A stretch of 64,000 nucleotides of DNA, taken from NCBI GenBank assembly GCA_021234155.1, contig JAJEKV010000020.1, forward strand, positions 7,920,563 through 7,984,562. The letters run 5' to 3'. Below are positions 1 through 9,531 of this stretch, piece by piece. The number at the start of each line of letters is the position of its first letter. Positions within the stretch are counted from its first letter, which is position 1. Under the pieces are notes generated by a model. The model did no database searches, was not told where the DNA came from, and was given only the letters and a program-made list of their open reading frames with translations. This DNA is from Isoetes taiwanensis (taxonomy: Eukaryota > Streptophyta > Lycopodiopsida > Isoetales > Isoetaceae). The position numbers and the translations under genes were made by a program.

Positions 1-144
1 TCATTCGCGGATCTGATCGAAAATAGGACAATCCTCCTTACCTATTGTCCTACTGAACACATGCCAGCAGATATGATGACAAAGGCTTTAGCCCGCATCA
101 AGTTCTCTAAATTTGTGGACTTTATCCACTTGGTATGTCTCTGA
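1..144 (+). pseudogene. Ty1/copia pol C-terminus (RNase H end), partial
   Basis: The frame starting at base 1 is open to a TGA at 142-144 and carries the typical end of a copia polyprotein, with the motif PTEHMPADMMTKAL (the 'aDilTKal' tail of the RNase H domain). The rest of the element lies outside the window on the left. A purine-rich tract (193-202) and an LTR follow directly, which fixes this as the 3' end of a plus-strand copia element. Whether the full element is intact cannot be seen. Confidence 0.8.
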
Positions 145-202
145 GTGGGGGCTATGGTTGACAACAGAGCCACACCTAGATTTTCTATCTCTGAAGTGGG
201 GG

Positions 203-478
203 TGTTATCTGTTGTCAGAGATAACGTAAAAATCCCGCAGAATTTGTTATATGGTCATAAAGATTCTGTTGTCAACAAACAGTTAGTTAAGACTTTAGTT
301 AAGTCTTTATGTTTTCAGTTAGCACAAGTTCTATTTATATAGCATGATCGTGAGGACACCATTCATCCTTTTGTGTGATCCCACTTGATCGTTGTCTTCT
401 GTAGCAGTGCTTGTACGCCTGCATGTTATTTTCTTATCAAATTGAGCTTTCTATTTACATTCAATTTGAGTTTCAACA
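203..478 (+). repeat. 3' LTR of the left-edge Ty1/copia element
   Basis: The LTR is preceded by the polypurine tract GAAGTGGGGG (193-202). It begins TGTTATCTG and ends TTTCAACA, giving the TG...CA ends and the short TGTT/AACA inversion expected of a copia LTR. A TATA-like stretch (tttatatagc) lies near 336-345. The 5' LTR is outside the window, so the edges are inferred. The base after the LTR is already inside a host reading frame (see the DUF1644 entry). Confidence 0.65.
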
Positions 479-505
479 TCCGACAATATAATATGCTCCA
501 TCTGC

Positions 506-1327
506 ATGGATTCACCATATAATACAGTGCTCTTAGTTTGTTCATCTCACGCAAAAGATTGTCGCCCACACATGTGCTATGTTTGTTTCTGTGATTATGC
601 AAAGTCCAGATACAATAATAGAATGAATATTTCTTGCCCCGTATGTGGAGGCAATGTGACTACTTGGCATCATGTAGCTCAGGCCTCTACAGAATACTTG
701 GATTATAAGGTTCGAGATTGCTCAGTGGAGGGGTGCTCTTCTAATGTCATTGAGAGTTATCATGAACTTCATAAGCATGTTAAGGATGGGCATTCCATGA
801 GTGTCTACTCATATCCTCATCAAGTTTCTTTAGTTGACAAAGAATTTGTTGCAGACGTGTTGTCTTGGCTCTCCTGGTCTACTGGTAGAATTGAAGATCA
901 ACACAAAGAAGAAGAACAAGAAGATGATGATGATATTGAAGCAGAAGCTCACTTGCATTTTGATCAAGAAACAGATATTACAGTAGAGATTTCACCACAG
1001 CTTATTCAAGAAACAGGCGTTTGGGGTGTTATCTTGTGCTCTTGGCCTAAGCTTAGAAAATTTGTTCCAACTACTGTACTGGAGTCATCATGTTATATAA
1101 ATATGCCACATTCAATAGAGATTGGGTTGGAGCTTCTTGAGGAAACAAGAGCTTTGGACACACAAAGTGAGTCATGGTTTCTTGAAGGAGGAGTTGAGGA
1201 AATAGAGATTGAATCAGAACTTTATGAAGAAATAGGAGCTTGGGATGGTGGTGTATTGACTTTCATACTAGAAGCTTGGAGCGGTGTCTTGGCTTTGTAT
1301 CAAACGTTCTCTAGTACCTGTCTTTAG
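506..1327 (+). CDS. DUF1644-family zinc-binding protein, 5'-truncated by an LTR
   Basis: This 273-codon frame resembles plant DUF1644 proteins, which have RING-like and C2H2-like Cys/His clusters; their molecular role is not settled. The conserved front reads NTVLLVCSSHAKDCRPHMC, followed by CPVCGGNVTTWHHV and a CSVEGCSSN...H..L.KHVKDGH finger (about residues 45-95). An acidic run follows (EEEQEDDDDIEAEA) and the C-terminal half is poorly conserved. The reading frame stays open upstream of the first ATG and adds the family's first CxxC (CSIC, 494-505), but it runs straight into the copia LTR at 478/479. The natural N-terminus is therefore missing and ATG 506 is only the first surviving Met. 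No frame damage is seen inside, so the interruption may be recent. It may be a pseudogene. Confidence 0.7.
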   Translation: MDSPYNTVLLVCSSHAKDCRPHMCYVCFCDYAKSRYNNRMNISCPVCGGNVTTWHHVAQASTEYLDYKVRDCSVEGCSSNVIESYHELHKHVKDGHSMSVYSYPHQVSLVDKEFVADVLSWLSWSTGRIEDQHKEEEQEDDDDIEAEAHLHFDQETDITVEISPQLIQETGVWGVILCSWPKLRKFVPTTVLESSCYINMPHSIEIGLELLEETRALDTQSESWFLEGGVEEIEIESELYEEIGAWDGGVLTFILEAWSGVLALYQTFSSTCL

Positions 1328-1483
1328 ACACCAAATCTACAACCAAGTCACACACCTTTGAGGCAGGCTCTCTTGCGTTAGAATCACGCCATTCCTACGG
1401 TGTGCTCGAATTCTGGCCGATTCACCTCGCATTCTGCCAGATTTTACCTCGCTGAATTGCTGCTACCTTTGATTTCACGTTTT

Positions 1484-1590
1484 AAGAATCACCTCTTAGT
1501 CTACCTGTGATTCTGGTGTGTAAACGCCGCCTCCGCCTAACGGCGTCGGCAGCGTTTCCACACCAGAATCACAGGTAAGAGGTGATTCTT
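1484..1590. repeat. Fold-back (MITE-like) inverted repeat
   Basis: Two arms of about 42-45 bp face each other. The left arm begins AAGAATCACCTCTTA and the right arm is its reverse complement ending TAAGAGGTGATTCTT. The left arm has a 5-base insertion, and the short loop is GC-rich (CGCCGCCTCCGCC). Weaker relatives of the arm motif (GAATCACGCC, GATTCACCTCGC) lie just left at 1381-1450. The element touches the end of the Hsp70 fragment. It could be a small non-autonomous DNA transposon; no target duplication was identified. Confidence 0.65.
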
Positions 1591-1822
1591 ATATACATAA
1601 AACATGCTCTATTCTTTTCAATCTTCGAATTCGCGCGTTTTTTGGATTCATGGTGGACGTAGCAGCCGCCGCAGATCCAAGAAAACGTTGGCTATCTGTA
1701 AAAGACACCATAGCCGGTGTCTCGCGTTTGGATTCATCATTCAAAACAACATCAATACCTCTTTGTCGGGCCACAGCAACGAGACAGTTCTCATTTCCAA
1801 CATCAACACCTACAACACTCAT
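1589..1822 (-). pseudogene. 5' end of an Hsp70-14/15 (Hsp110-like) chaperone gene, truncated
   Basis: Starting at the ATG at 1822, the protein opens MSVVGVDVGNENCLVAVAR and continues RGIDVVLNDESKRETPAMVSF and STMNPKN. This is the N-terminal ATPase segment (phosphate-1 loop) of the plant Hsp110/SSE-like Hsp70s. Family members run to more than 800 residues; only about 60 recognisable residues remain here. The next stretch (ARIRRLKRI) still faintly resembles the family's 'SQIKRLIG', then the frame ends at the fold-back repeat (1484-1590). The open frame extends upstream to 2056, but that part looks like 5' UTR. No body of the gene is visible to the left, so this is a fragment or a gene cut by the repeat. 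Confidence 0.75.
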
Positions 1823-2056
1823 TTTTGAGCCGATTAAGCTAACCTGGCAGCTGAATCGCGCTAAAAAACTACCTAATCTGATGAACAGAGGTAAAATTAT
1901 GGCCGAATGTGATACCTGGGCTACCGATCCAAATGCAGGACCAATGCTGAATCGGGGAGAATGAAGGAATCTCAGAGAAAGTAGAAATGGTCGATAAAAG
2001 TATCGAGCTAGCTTTGCCAGATTTGGCGGCCCGGCTTCAGATTTGGCGGAGATCAA

Positions 2057-2759
2057 GTCGGTTTGACACGTATTAGCTAAGTGGTCATGATAGTTCGTGC
2101 CTTAACGGGCCTCTTATGGCCGTCCAACGAGGATATTGTTTTTTGGCAATCTAGCGTGGATGAATTACAACCGTCCAATTTTTCTACCATTGTATCACCA
2201 AAGAAATTTGCTGAAAAAATAATCTAGAAGCATCCTCTTGACCTAGACATGATGAAATGGGGATGTTGTGCAGCAACATAAAATAAAGGTTCTTCCCTAG
2301 TGGAAGTAGTCCCTTTACCAAAAGTGCATTGCGTTTTTTTTATTCTAGTTCCATTATTTAGCTTTAAGATTGAGAATATGAACCCAATGTATCCCTAACC
2401 CTATCTTTTGTTGCTATTCAAATGCAATCTAGATATATTAATACATTGAAATCCATAGAATGCAGAATCCTGGATGCGGATTTTCAAAATTTTGGCCCCG
2501 TGATCTCTGAAATAGGATCTCACAAACTATCAAGAGTTGCTCTATCTTCTGCCCAGGATTTTGCTTAAGAAGAACATATTAGGTAGCACATGATTGTATC
2601 TTCTTTCATGTTTGTGTGTTCCATCGGAAGGTTGAGGTTGCTTATCAAGTTCTTGAATTGGGTAATAATCGATTTAGAGGACATAATTTCTAAAGCTCTT
2701 AAAAACCCAATTCACCATCCTATTCAAACTAACTGATTTCAGGGTTTTAAATATTCTTG
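2057..2759. other. AT-rich intergenic stretch, nothing recognised
   Basis: No coding frame, repeat or RNA gene could be supported here. It lies upstream of the Hsp70 5' end and could contain its promoter, but no TATA box or element could be assigned with confidence. Confidence 0.5.
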
Positions 2760-2989
2760 CCTACTAACTATTAGACTGGCATTTAACGTGACTAATCAAT
2801 GGATTATTTAGTTGGAACATTTCATCTTGAAATCGCACTAAGTTTGTAAAGAGAAATGTTCACGGCGGCCTTGGCCTACTAACTATTAGACTGGCATTTA
2901 ACGTGACTAATCAACGGATTATTTAGTTGGAACATTTCATCTTGAAATCGCACTAAGTCTGTAAAGAGAAACGTTCGCGGCGGCCTTGG
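2760..2989. repeat. Tandem duplication, 115-bp unit x2
   Basis: Bases 2760-2874 are repeated at 2875-2989 with few changes. Each unit starts CCTACTAACTATTAGACTGG and ends GCGGCCTTGG. The second copy runs into a GC-rich palindrome. Confidence 0.9.
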
Positions 2990-2997
2990 CCGCCGCG
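2976..2997. repeat. Near-perfect GC-rich palindrome
   Basis: The 10-bp arms CGCGGCGGCC and GGCCGCCGCG flank a 2-base TT centre at the end of the second 115-bp tandem unit. It stands out in AT-rich DNA and could form a strong hairpin. Confidence 0.85.
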
Positions 2998-3149
2998 ATA
3001 AGTTTCTTGTAGAAGTAAACATTCGTAAGGTTTTAAGGTTTTGTCAATTTCCAATTGAGGTAATGGTTGTTTGCTTAGAGGTTGTTAATGTGGAGTAAAT
3101 TGTAATGGTTCAGTTTGCAAGTTGTATACTACTTCTAAAGCCAACCATG

Positions 3150-3345
3150 CATGTTATATCCACAATATATCCACAAGCTAACTATATCCACAATATATCC
3201 ACAATATATCCACAAGCATGTTATATATATGCATGTTATATCCACAATATATCCACAAGCTAACTATATCCACAACCTTGCATGTCAATTGACAATATAT
3301 CCACAAGCTAACTATATCCACAACCTTGCATGTCAATTGACAAAA
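3150..3345. repeat. Minisatellite built on 'TATATCCACAA'
   Basis: The core ATATCCACAA(GC/TA) recurs about ten times, mixed with a second module CTTGCATGTCAATTGACAA that appears twice near the right end. The open frame across it simply reflects the repeat and is not considered coding. Confidence 0.85.
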
Positions 3346-3499
3346 ACCAATCTTTTTGGGTTAATGTGTGTCTTATTTGAAATTGTTAGAAACGCTCTTT
3401 TTTTATGTTTTCACATTGTAAAAGGTCTACACAAAGACATGGATGCTCTCTTTTATATGCGATGCCATGGGATTTGGTGTGGATATTCATATAGCTAAT

Positions 3500-4598
3500 T
3501 ACTTGGACTGTTTCTCCATTCTTAAAGGGATTGTTAGATTCCTGGCACACAGTCAAAACTTTATTTCACATCAGTCCAACTGCTTGTGTACAGTTGACTG
3601 CACCTTGTTGGTGGATCCCTCTGGTAGACAATCAACCACTTTGCTTTACAGTGCACCCATTGACTCAAAGACGTTGGAAAAGTGCTGGAATCTTAACTAT
3701 TGCAAAGATGGTATGACTCGTGCCGATTCTTTGACATGGGAGGCTTTTCAGTTAAAGTTTCTATTGGGGCGATGGGATAGAGTTCTTTGGCAAAAAGTTG
3801 CTGATTTTCTACAGCCTATTCTGCCACACCAAGAAGATATTTTGGTATGGGTTTGTCATGAAGAAATTAAGGAGTGCAAACTTGTGAACTCTATGTATCA
3901 GTTGTTGCTTGATACTGGTGTTCTTCCTCCGTCTAATAAGTGGTCTCTTCAACTTCCTCCTCTTCAATGGCAGAAGGTGTGGTCTTGGGCATGGGACAAG
4001 CTACTTCATCCTAAAGTGGCGAGTTCTTTGGTGGCGATTCTTCATAGGTGTCTGCATGGGTTAATGTGCTTGTCCATAAGTTTAACCCTAGAATATCAAA
4101 TCGGTGTCCTCATGCAAGCGTGGATCCGAGACCATTGAGCATTGCTTTTTCATGTGTGAACACCTTAGGCATGTATGGGACCGGTTGTTTTCCCTTTTTC
4201 GGTTTTCACTAACAAGTCAACAACTGCTTTTGGCAATTTACCCAAGTACCTGGACAGAGTTACAAGGCCAGGCTTTTCATCTAGCAGCAGGATGGTTGCT
4301 TTGGACTATCTGGAAAAGACGAAGACTGGTAATCTTCAAAGGTCTGGATGTGGCAGATAATCGTGTTCTCCAAGAAGCTCAAGGTTACATTGTAAAGTTG
4401 TATCATTGTTCTTCACTTGCCCCTCGCAAGAGGCGATTGATTTTTGAGGAGTTGTTGGATGTGCACTCTTATGCTTAGACAGGTTGCTTCACTCGGTGGG
4501 TCTCCGCTTATCCGCTGAGATTTTATTCCTGTCTCTGCATTTATACTTGTATTTGACTCTTTGATTAAATAAAGTCTGACGTCCTTCAACAAAAAAAA
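3500..4598 (+). mobile_element. L1-type LINE, 5'-truncated 3' end with zf-RVT domain
   Basis: The reading frame shows the C-terminal part of a plant LINE ORF2: LTWEAFQLKFLLGRWDRVLW, then WSWAWDKLLHPKV, and in a second frame (from about 4104) the zf-RVT-like ETIEHCFFMCEHLRHVWDR and AGWLLWTIWKRR. It ends HSYA-stop at 4478. At least one frameshift (about 4100) and other frame changes near 3530-3720 break it. A short 3' UTR has a poly(A)-type signal (AATAAA near 4567) and a short A tail (4591-4598). The same LINE tail occurs at 56091-57063 and 63661-63905. The 5' edge is uncertain. Confidence 0.75.
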
Positions 4599-5111
4599 GT
4601 ATAAAGCAATCTATTGCATAACAATTCAGAATGTGATATCAACAACAAAACAAAATGTATTGTCCCATATGTAGCATTATAACAGGGGGTTTTTTTTTCT
4701 GTTTTTGTACTGTTTTCTCTAAGGTTTTCATATGATTTGGTGGTCGTATTCATCCAGGTGTACTAAATAGTATTTCTAGAGTGCACCCTTTTCTTAACCG
4801 TTGATTTTAGAAAAGGGGGCAAATCCTGTGGTGGAGGCTTTTTTTGGTGGGTGTGAATATCCTCCCATGATCTTTAGGGTCTTTTTAGGGTTTTTTAGGG
4901 TTTTTTTTTAGCTTCGTAAGTTTGGAAAAGGAGTTGGGGAGCATTTTTTGGAAAGCAACAGGGCAGATTGGCCCGGGCAGGGCTGGGCTTTACAGGGCCG
5001 ATATGCTTGGAATCAAGAAATAGTCGCCACTTCTTCAAAAAGCTTTCGATTCCTTGCATTTTCTTCAAGCCAGCTTCGTGAAATCTGAAGACGAAGATCC
5101 ACAGTTACTCC
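4599..5111. other. Intergenic, nothing recognised
   Basis: T-rich runs (4688-4698, 4868-4910) are the only visible pattern. No gene, RNA or element end could be supported. Confidence 0.5.
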
Positions 5112-5233
5112 GGATTTGCAGTAGGGATTGGCTTCTGCAGGGTTTTTGCACTGCTGGATTTGCCACAGGATTGGCTTCTGCAAGGTTTTGCACTGCCGGA
5201 TTTGAAACAGGATTGGCTTCTACAGGATTTGCT
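5112..5233. repeat. Short tandem repeat, 42-44 bp unit x about 3
   Basis: Units starting GGATTTG.. and containing AGGATTGGCTTCTGCA..GG(T)TTTGCACTGC begin at 5112, 5156 and 5198; the third is incomplete. A 103-codon frame over them (5054-5365) translates the repeat. No homology was recognised, so it is not called as a gene. Confidence 0.8.
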
Positions 5234-6450
5234 TTCACATCTGGGGCAGGGATAACAGCAGTTGCACAACACGTATGCTCTTTGACACTACCATTTCATT
5301 TTTGCTTTTCACATAACTCGAAATGGTGCGTTGTTCTATCTGATCATAGGTCGTTATCAAGGTAATCTAGCATGCCTGCACATATTCTAGAAGAAGTAAA
5401 ATCCATAGGGAAACTATTCTCAATGCGTAGGAGCCTGTCTTATCTCGTAGATACAAAATCAGAAATAGAATTGGAAGAAACCTAATAGTGAGCTCTGAGT
5501 CTCCTCGTAGATTCATGATCTTAGGCCACTGTATTTCCATGTCAAAAAACAGAGGCCTATGTATTGCTTGTTTTAGGTTGCAAATTTAGTTAATAAAAAG
5601 ATCCTTCCATTTCTGGTTGCATTTTCCCACGAAAAATCTCATTACATTGTTTGTCTTAGAAAGAGGAACCACAAGGCAGAGCTGATAATTCTTTATAGTG
5701 AAGAGAAGAAGCATTTTCCTACCAATTAACTTGAAATGTGAGTTTCAGAATAGCGATTTAAATCTTTTATTGTAGGAAGAGTTCAAACAATCATATGCAA
5801 TTATAAATAGTTGTTTGGGCAGGTTACTTAGAGACAACATGTTGGGATTCCTCAACATATTTGTACTGCTACATGGTCTTTTGCTGGCTTAACAACATCA
5901 TCGGCTACAAATAGTCAATTGATGGAGTGCAAAGACAATTTTCGAGATCCACTCTTTTCTGATTTCAGATAGAAAGAAAAGGAATGTGACAATTTGTTAT
6001 GGTGAGAATCATTTTGATGTCGCCCTTGCATTTCATGTCTTTGGTTGTTACAGTTAGTTCCTGAATCGCTTGGCATTTTGCATAAATGCTCGCTATTTTT
6101 TTTTACCTTGTTCTAATTGTCGAACTAACTTTATTAATGTCTTCCTTTATACTCAACTTGCGAGAGCTTGATTACATCACTGCATATGTGTCTCTCCTTG
6201 TTCCATACAACGACTCCAATGATGCAAAGAGCAAACACACAAGAACAAAGAACAATGTAGTTAAACATACAAGATGCACCTATGGCGTAATATAGTTGCC
6301 ATGCTCCTATATTAAAACTCCTATATTATGGTTCCCTTTATTAGTGGTTTATAATTCACCTAGTGTTACTTTATCTTATCTTATTTTATCCATGTTTATC
6401 TTTATTCTAATACCGCAAATCACCATATTCTTACAAACTATTTTTTTTTT
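5234..6450. other. Intergenic, nothing recognised
   Basis: AT-rich sequence without supportable coding, repeat or RNA features. Short frames at 6086-6484 have low-complexity hydrophobic composition and no recognisable family. Confidence 0.45.
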
Positions 6451-6520
6451 GGCACTTATATACTTACATAAACAACTTCTATAGTGTATATTTCTTGGCA
6501 CTTATATACTTACATAAACA
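6451..6520. repeat. Direct repeat, 24 bp x2, period 46
   Basis: GGCACTTATATACTTACATAAACA occurs at 6451 and again at 6497, separated by 22 bases. It looks like a small local duplication. Confidence 0.8.
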
Positions 6521-6590
6521 AAGCTAACCGCCCATAAAGTTTACCTATGTTTGCTTTAGTTAGGGCCGAAGGGCCCAAAAATTTTTAATA

Positions 6591-7046
6591 TAACAATCAA
6601 CACATAACTACCATTAACATCCTTAATACAAACCATTGCATCCAATACATTTAAATTAAAATCCCCTTAAACCCCTTTGGTTTGGGTGCATATTCACACC
6701 TGGGGTTACGTAGGGCAGCGAGAGCCCCAAAAATTTATTTACAATACATGTACAAAATTAACACCATTAAGTACATTCTCTCAAACCTTATAGTATTTTG
6801 CAAACCTTAATATACAGTATACAAAAACTTGTACATGTATACCCCACAAACGAGGATCGCTATGTACGGTCCAGATCTTGGAATAAAGGGCAAATATGCC
6901 CATCCGACAGCTCTCGTTGCCCGGAGTAACCCCCCGTGTGAATATGCACCCAAACCAAAGGGGGTTTAAGGGGGATTTTAATTTAAATGTATTGGATGCA
7001 ATGGTTTGTATTAAGGATGTTAATGGTAGTTGTGTGTTGATTGTTA
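6591..7046. repeat. Long inverted repeat (fold-back element), arms about 130 bp
   Basis: The left arm (6591 to about 6720) starts TAACAATCAACACATAACTACC and runs through AAATCCCCTTAAACCCC and GGTTTGGGTGCATATTCACAC. The right arm (about 6905-7046) is its reverse complement and ends GTGTGTTGATTGTTA. The roughly 185-bp centre is AT-rich with a further small inversion (TACATGTACAAA / TTGTACATGTAT). Frames on both strands across it are by-products of the symmetry. It looks like a fold-back or MITE-type DNA element; no clear target duplication was found. Confidence 0.8.
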
Positions 7047-7160
7047 CCAAGTCAATTATAACTAGCAATGATCAACGCTAGGATCAACGCTGGACAAATG
7101 GTCCACATAAGCATTTATATTAGATGCTTTATATGTGCACTTAAAATGCCACGAAACTTG

Positions 7161-7322
7161 TTGCATCAAGGCCATTTCTTAGCATTACATGTCTTTAAAC
7201 TAAAACTTATAAAAAGTGAGAGTGAGCACCAATTTTATCTGTTGCATCAAGGCCATTTCTTAGCATTACATGTCTTTAAACTAAAACTTATAAAAAGTGA
7301 GAGTGAGCACCAATTTTATCTG
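7161..7322. repeat. Perfect tandem duplication, 81-bp unit x2
   Basis: The unit beginning TTGCATCAAGGCCATTTCTT starts at 7161 and again at 7242; the two copies appear identical. The unit is a multiple of three, so the frame crossing it stays open, but no protein family is recognised. Confidence 0.9.
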
Positions 7323-7789
7323 ATTACAAAGCTATAACAATCCCATCCTTTTAGCTCACTTGTAACAATTCTTTTAAGGCACATTGAACACATGTCCGGT
7401 ACCAATGGAGAACACACTACAATCAGTCATATAATCTTGGTAAATAGTGCATGCTTCTGTTACATAGCCTTTTAGATAATAGCTAAGTTGCAGACTCATC
7501 ATAAGATCTATAGTTTGTATCCTTTAAATTTTTCTTTGAAACCTTCAAAATGATTATGAGATGAACATGGAGATATATCAATGCGTTTATCTTTTTTGTG
7601 CTCCTTTCTTGCAATAGAAATGTATCTTTATCCTGACACTAATGAGCATATCCATTGTCAGTATCACATATAACCCAAAAATAGACTTAAGATTACTCTG
7701 TGCAACCGCAAAATATTCTGTCTAAATGCAAATAAAATCAGAATATAAAAGCATCATTTAGTGTACAGAAGACTATATCATACAATGAT
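7323..7789. other. Intergenic, nothing recognised
   Basis: AT-rich DNA with no supportable feature. Confidence 0.45.
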
Positions 7790-8186
7790 TATGCACATCT
7801 ATAAAATTTATTCTCACAATTATCAATGGGGAGCTTTGTGGACTTCTCTTTGTAGCAAAGTTCTCAGACTAGTGGTATGGTTGCTCATTGGGGATTTTAA
7901 TATAGTTGAAATGGAGACATATAGGTCAGATAGGGGATTGCAAATGGTTCAGGGTTTTGAGAGGGAGCAATGGCACTGTCTGCTATATGATTGTGGTTTT
8001 GTGGAATTGATGGAGGTCAGACTTTCACATGGGGCAATGGATGGACAGAAAATGATATAGCTTATGCCCGACATGATCGAGGATACTATAATGGTGTAGC
8101 CGCTAATTTTCTTTAGTTGTAGAGAACTAATTTGTTGGATAGTGCAGTATCAGATCATAATCCACAATGGTTCGCAGCTAGACAAC
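7790..8186 (+). pseudogene. LINE endonuclease (APE-type) fragment
   Basis: Translated pieces match the endonuclease domain of a plant LINE: LLIGDFNIVEMETYRSDRG (the catalytic GDFN motif, near 7890), WHCLLYDCGFVEL, then in a shifted frame FTWGNGWTENDIAYARHDRG, and finally AVSDHNPQ (the C-terminal SDH motif, near 8145). One frameshift near 8010 and stops near 8115 kill the frame. The fragment is cut off at its 3' side by a (CTAT)n microsatellite. RT sequence that would follow in a LINE is absent. Confidence 0.75.
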
Positions 8187-8189
8187 CTC

Positions 8190-8383
<194 letters not shown>

Positions 8384-8611
8384 GAAGAGCTACAAAAATT
8401 TACTTGAAGTTCAATACTAATTACCTGAAGATAGTGATTTCATTGCAGGTTGTAGGAATGCTTGATCTCATGAATGATCTCATATTGGTGGTATGGCTGA
8501 TGTTGGTACTGCTCTTACGGCTGTCAAATCCTTTGGAAAGCAGTGGGCTCATGCGCAGAAGGTCCAACCTAGAGGCCAATTGTCCCGGTTGTATCAGGAG
8601 TTACAAAGATA

Positions 8612-9531
8612 TTGCTCTCCATTGCTGGCCAATCAGACTACGGAGCTCAATCTGTGGCTCTTTCAGGAGGTTATGAGGACAATGAAGACCATGGAGAGTG
8701 GTTTATCTATACTCGAAGGCATGCATAGCTTTATATTATTATTTCATTCTAGATTGTGAATCTTGGTGGTGAATCTTACAGTTTTTCTGCTCTACATTAG
8801 GTCTAGGTCTAGTTAGCCAGTTTTAAGATCCATGTCCAGGTGCTTTTTTTTAATTGGGTAAGGCTAATTTCTAGCTTAATATTTTCAGTGCTGGTGGAGA
8901 TCTGAGTGGCAATAAAAGAACCAATAAATTGCAATCTTTTGATCAGAAGTTTGAGCTTATGAATGAGGTCCTCCATGTTAGCTGCAAAAAAGGATATCCT
9001 GTTAGGGTTGTCAGGTGACGCATTTTGTACCTTAAGTTGTTGGAAGTTAGTATAACCTTTCTAATTTCTCTAACAAATTGTATCTTGACGCCTCCATCAA
9101 CAAATCTTATAAAGAAAAACAGTCTTCCTATGCATCAGCTGAAGGTGTTAGATATGATGGAGTGTACATGATTGAGAAATGTTGGCAGAAGCAAGGCATT
9201 CAAGTAAGCATGTTATTGCAATTTTAATCTTATTGTCTTTTAAAATTACAAAGCATTATCAATGTATGATTTTTTTTCTTTATCTTTATTAGAGTTTCAA
9301 GGTCTGTCGCTATCTCTTCGTAAGATGCCATAATGAGCCTGCTCCCTAGACAAGGCAAGTACTTTTAGCCCTTCTTCCTTCTCTATAGCAGATTTTTTTT
9401 AACAGTTGAATAATTGTATTTAATAGTGATGAACACGGTTATCTCATTAGGCCTTTGCCTACAGTTGATGAACTTAAGTTTGCAAGCGACATTACTGAAA
9501 GAAAGGGCCCACCTGCTTGCAATTGGAATGT
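8612..9531 (+). pseudogene. ORTHRUS/VIM (UHRF1-like) SRA domain, intron-containing pseudogene
   Basis: VIM/ORTH proteins are plant E3 ubiquitin ligases that bind hemimethylated DNA through an SRA (YDG) domain and maintain CG methylation. Exon-like blocks give in order SIAGQSDYGAQSVALSGGYE and EDHGEWFIYTR (8612-8712), GGDLSGNKRTNKLQSFDQKF and SCKKGYPVRVVR (8889-9015), YASAEGVRYDGVYMIEKCW (9105-9204), SFKVCRYLFVRCHNEPAP (9293-9354) and SDEHGYLIRPLPTVDELKFA (9426-9531). The intron positions fit a genomic, not retrotransposed, copy. Damage: the Trp expected after NEPAP is a TAG stop, the acceptor before 9105 reads AA instead of AG, and the donor after 9354 is GC. PHD and RING domains are not visible. 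A KPP-containing piece near 9690 may be the next exon. Confidence 0.85.

Noticed and set aside
1604-1964. Plus-strand frames over the Hsp70 fragment
   Set aside because: Antisense to a recognisable Hsp70 N-terminus; no homology of their own.
3150-3345. CRISPR-like regularly spaced repeats
   Set aside because: The repeats are tandem and overlapping with no unique spacers, and the context is plant nuclear DNA.
8493-8759. 88-codon frame as a LINE linker after the endonuclease piece
   Set aside because: Another frame of the same bases encodes clear VIM/ORTHRUS SRA sequence from about 8612, so that reading wins; only 8493-8611 remains unexplained.
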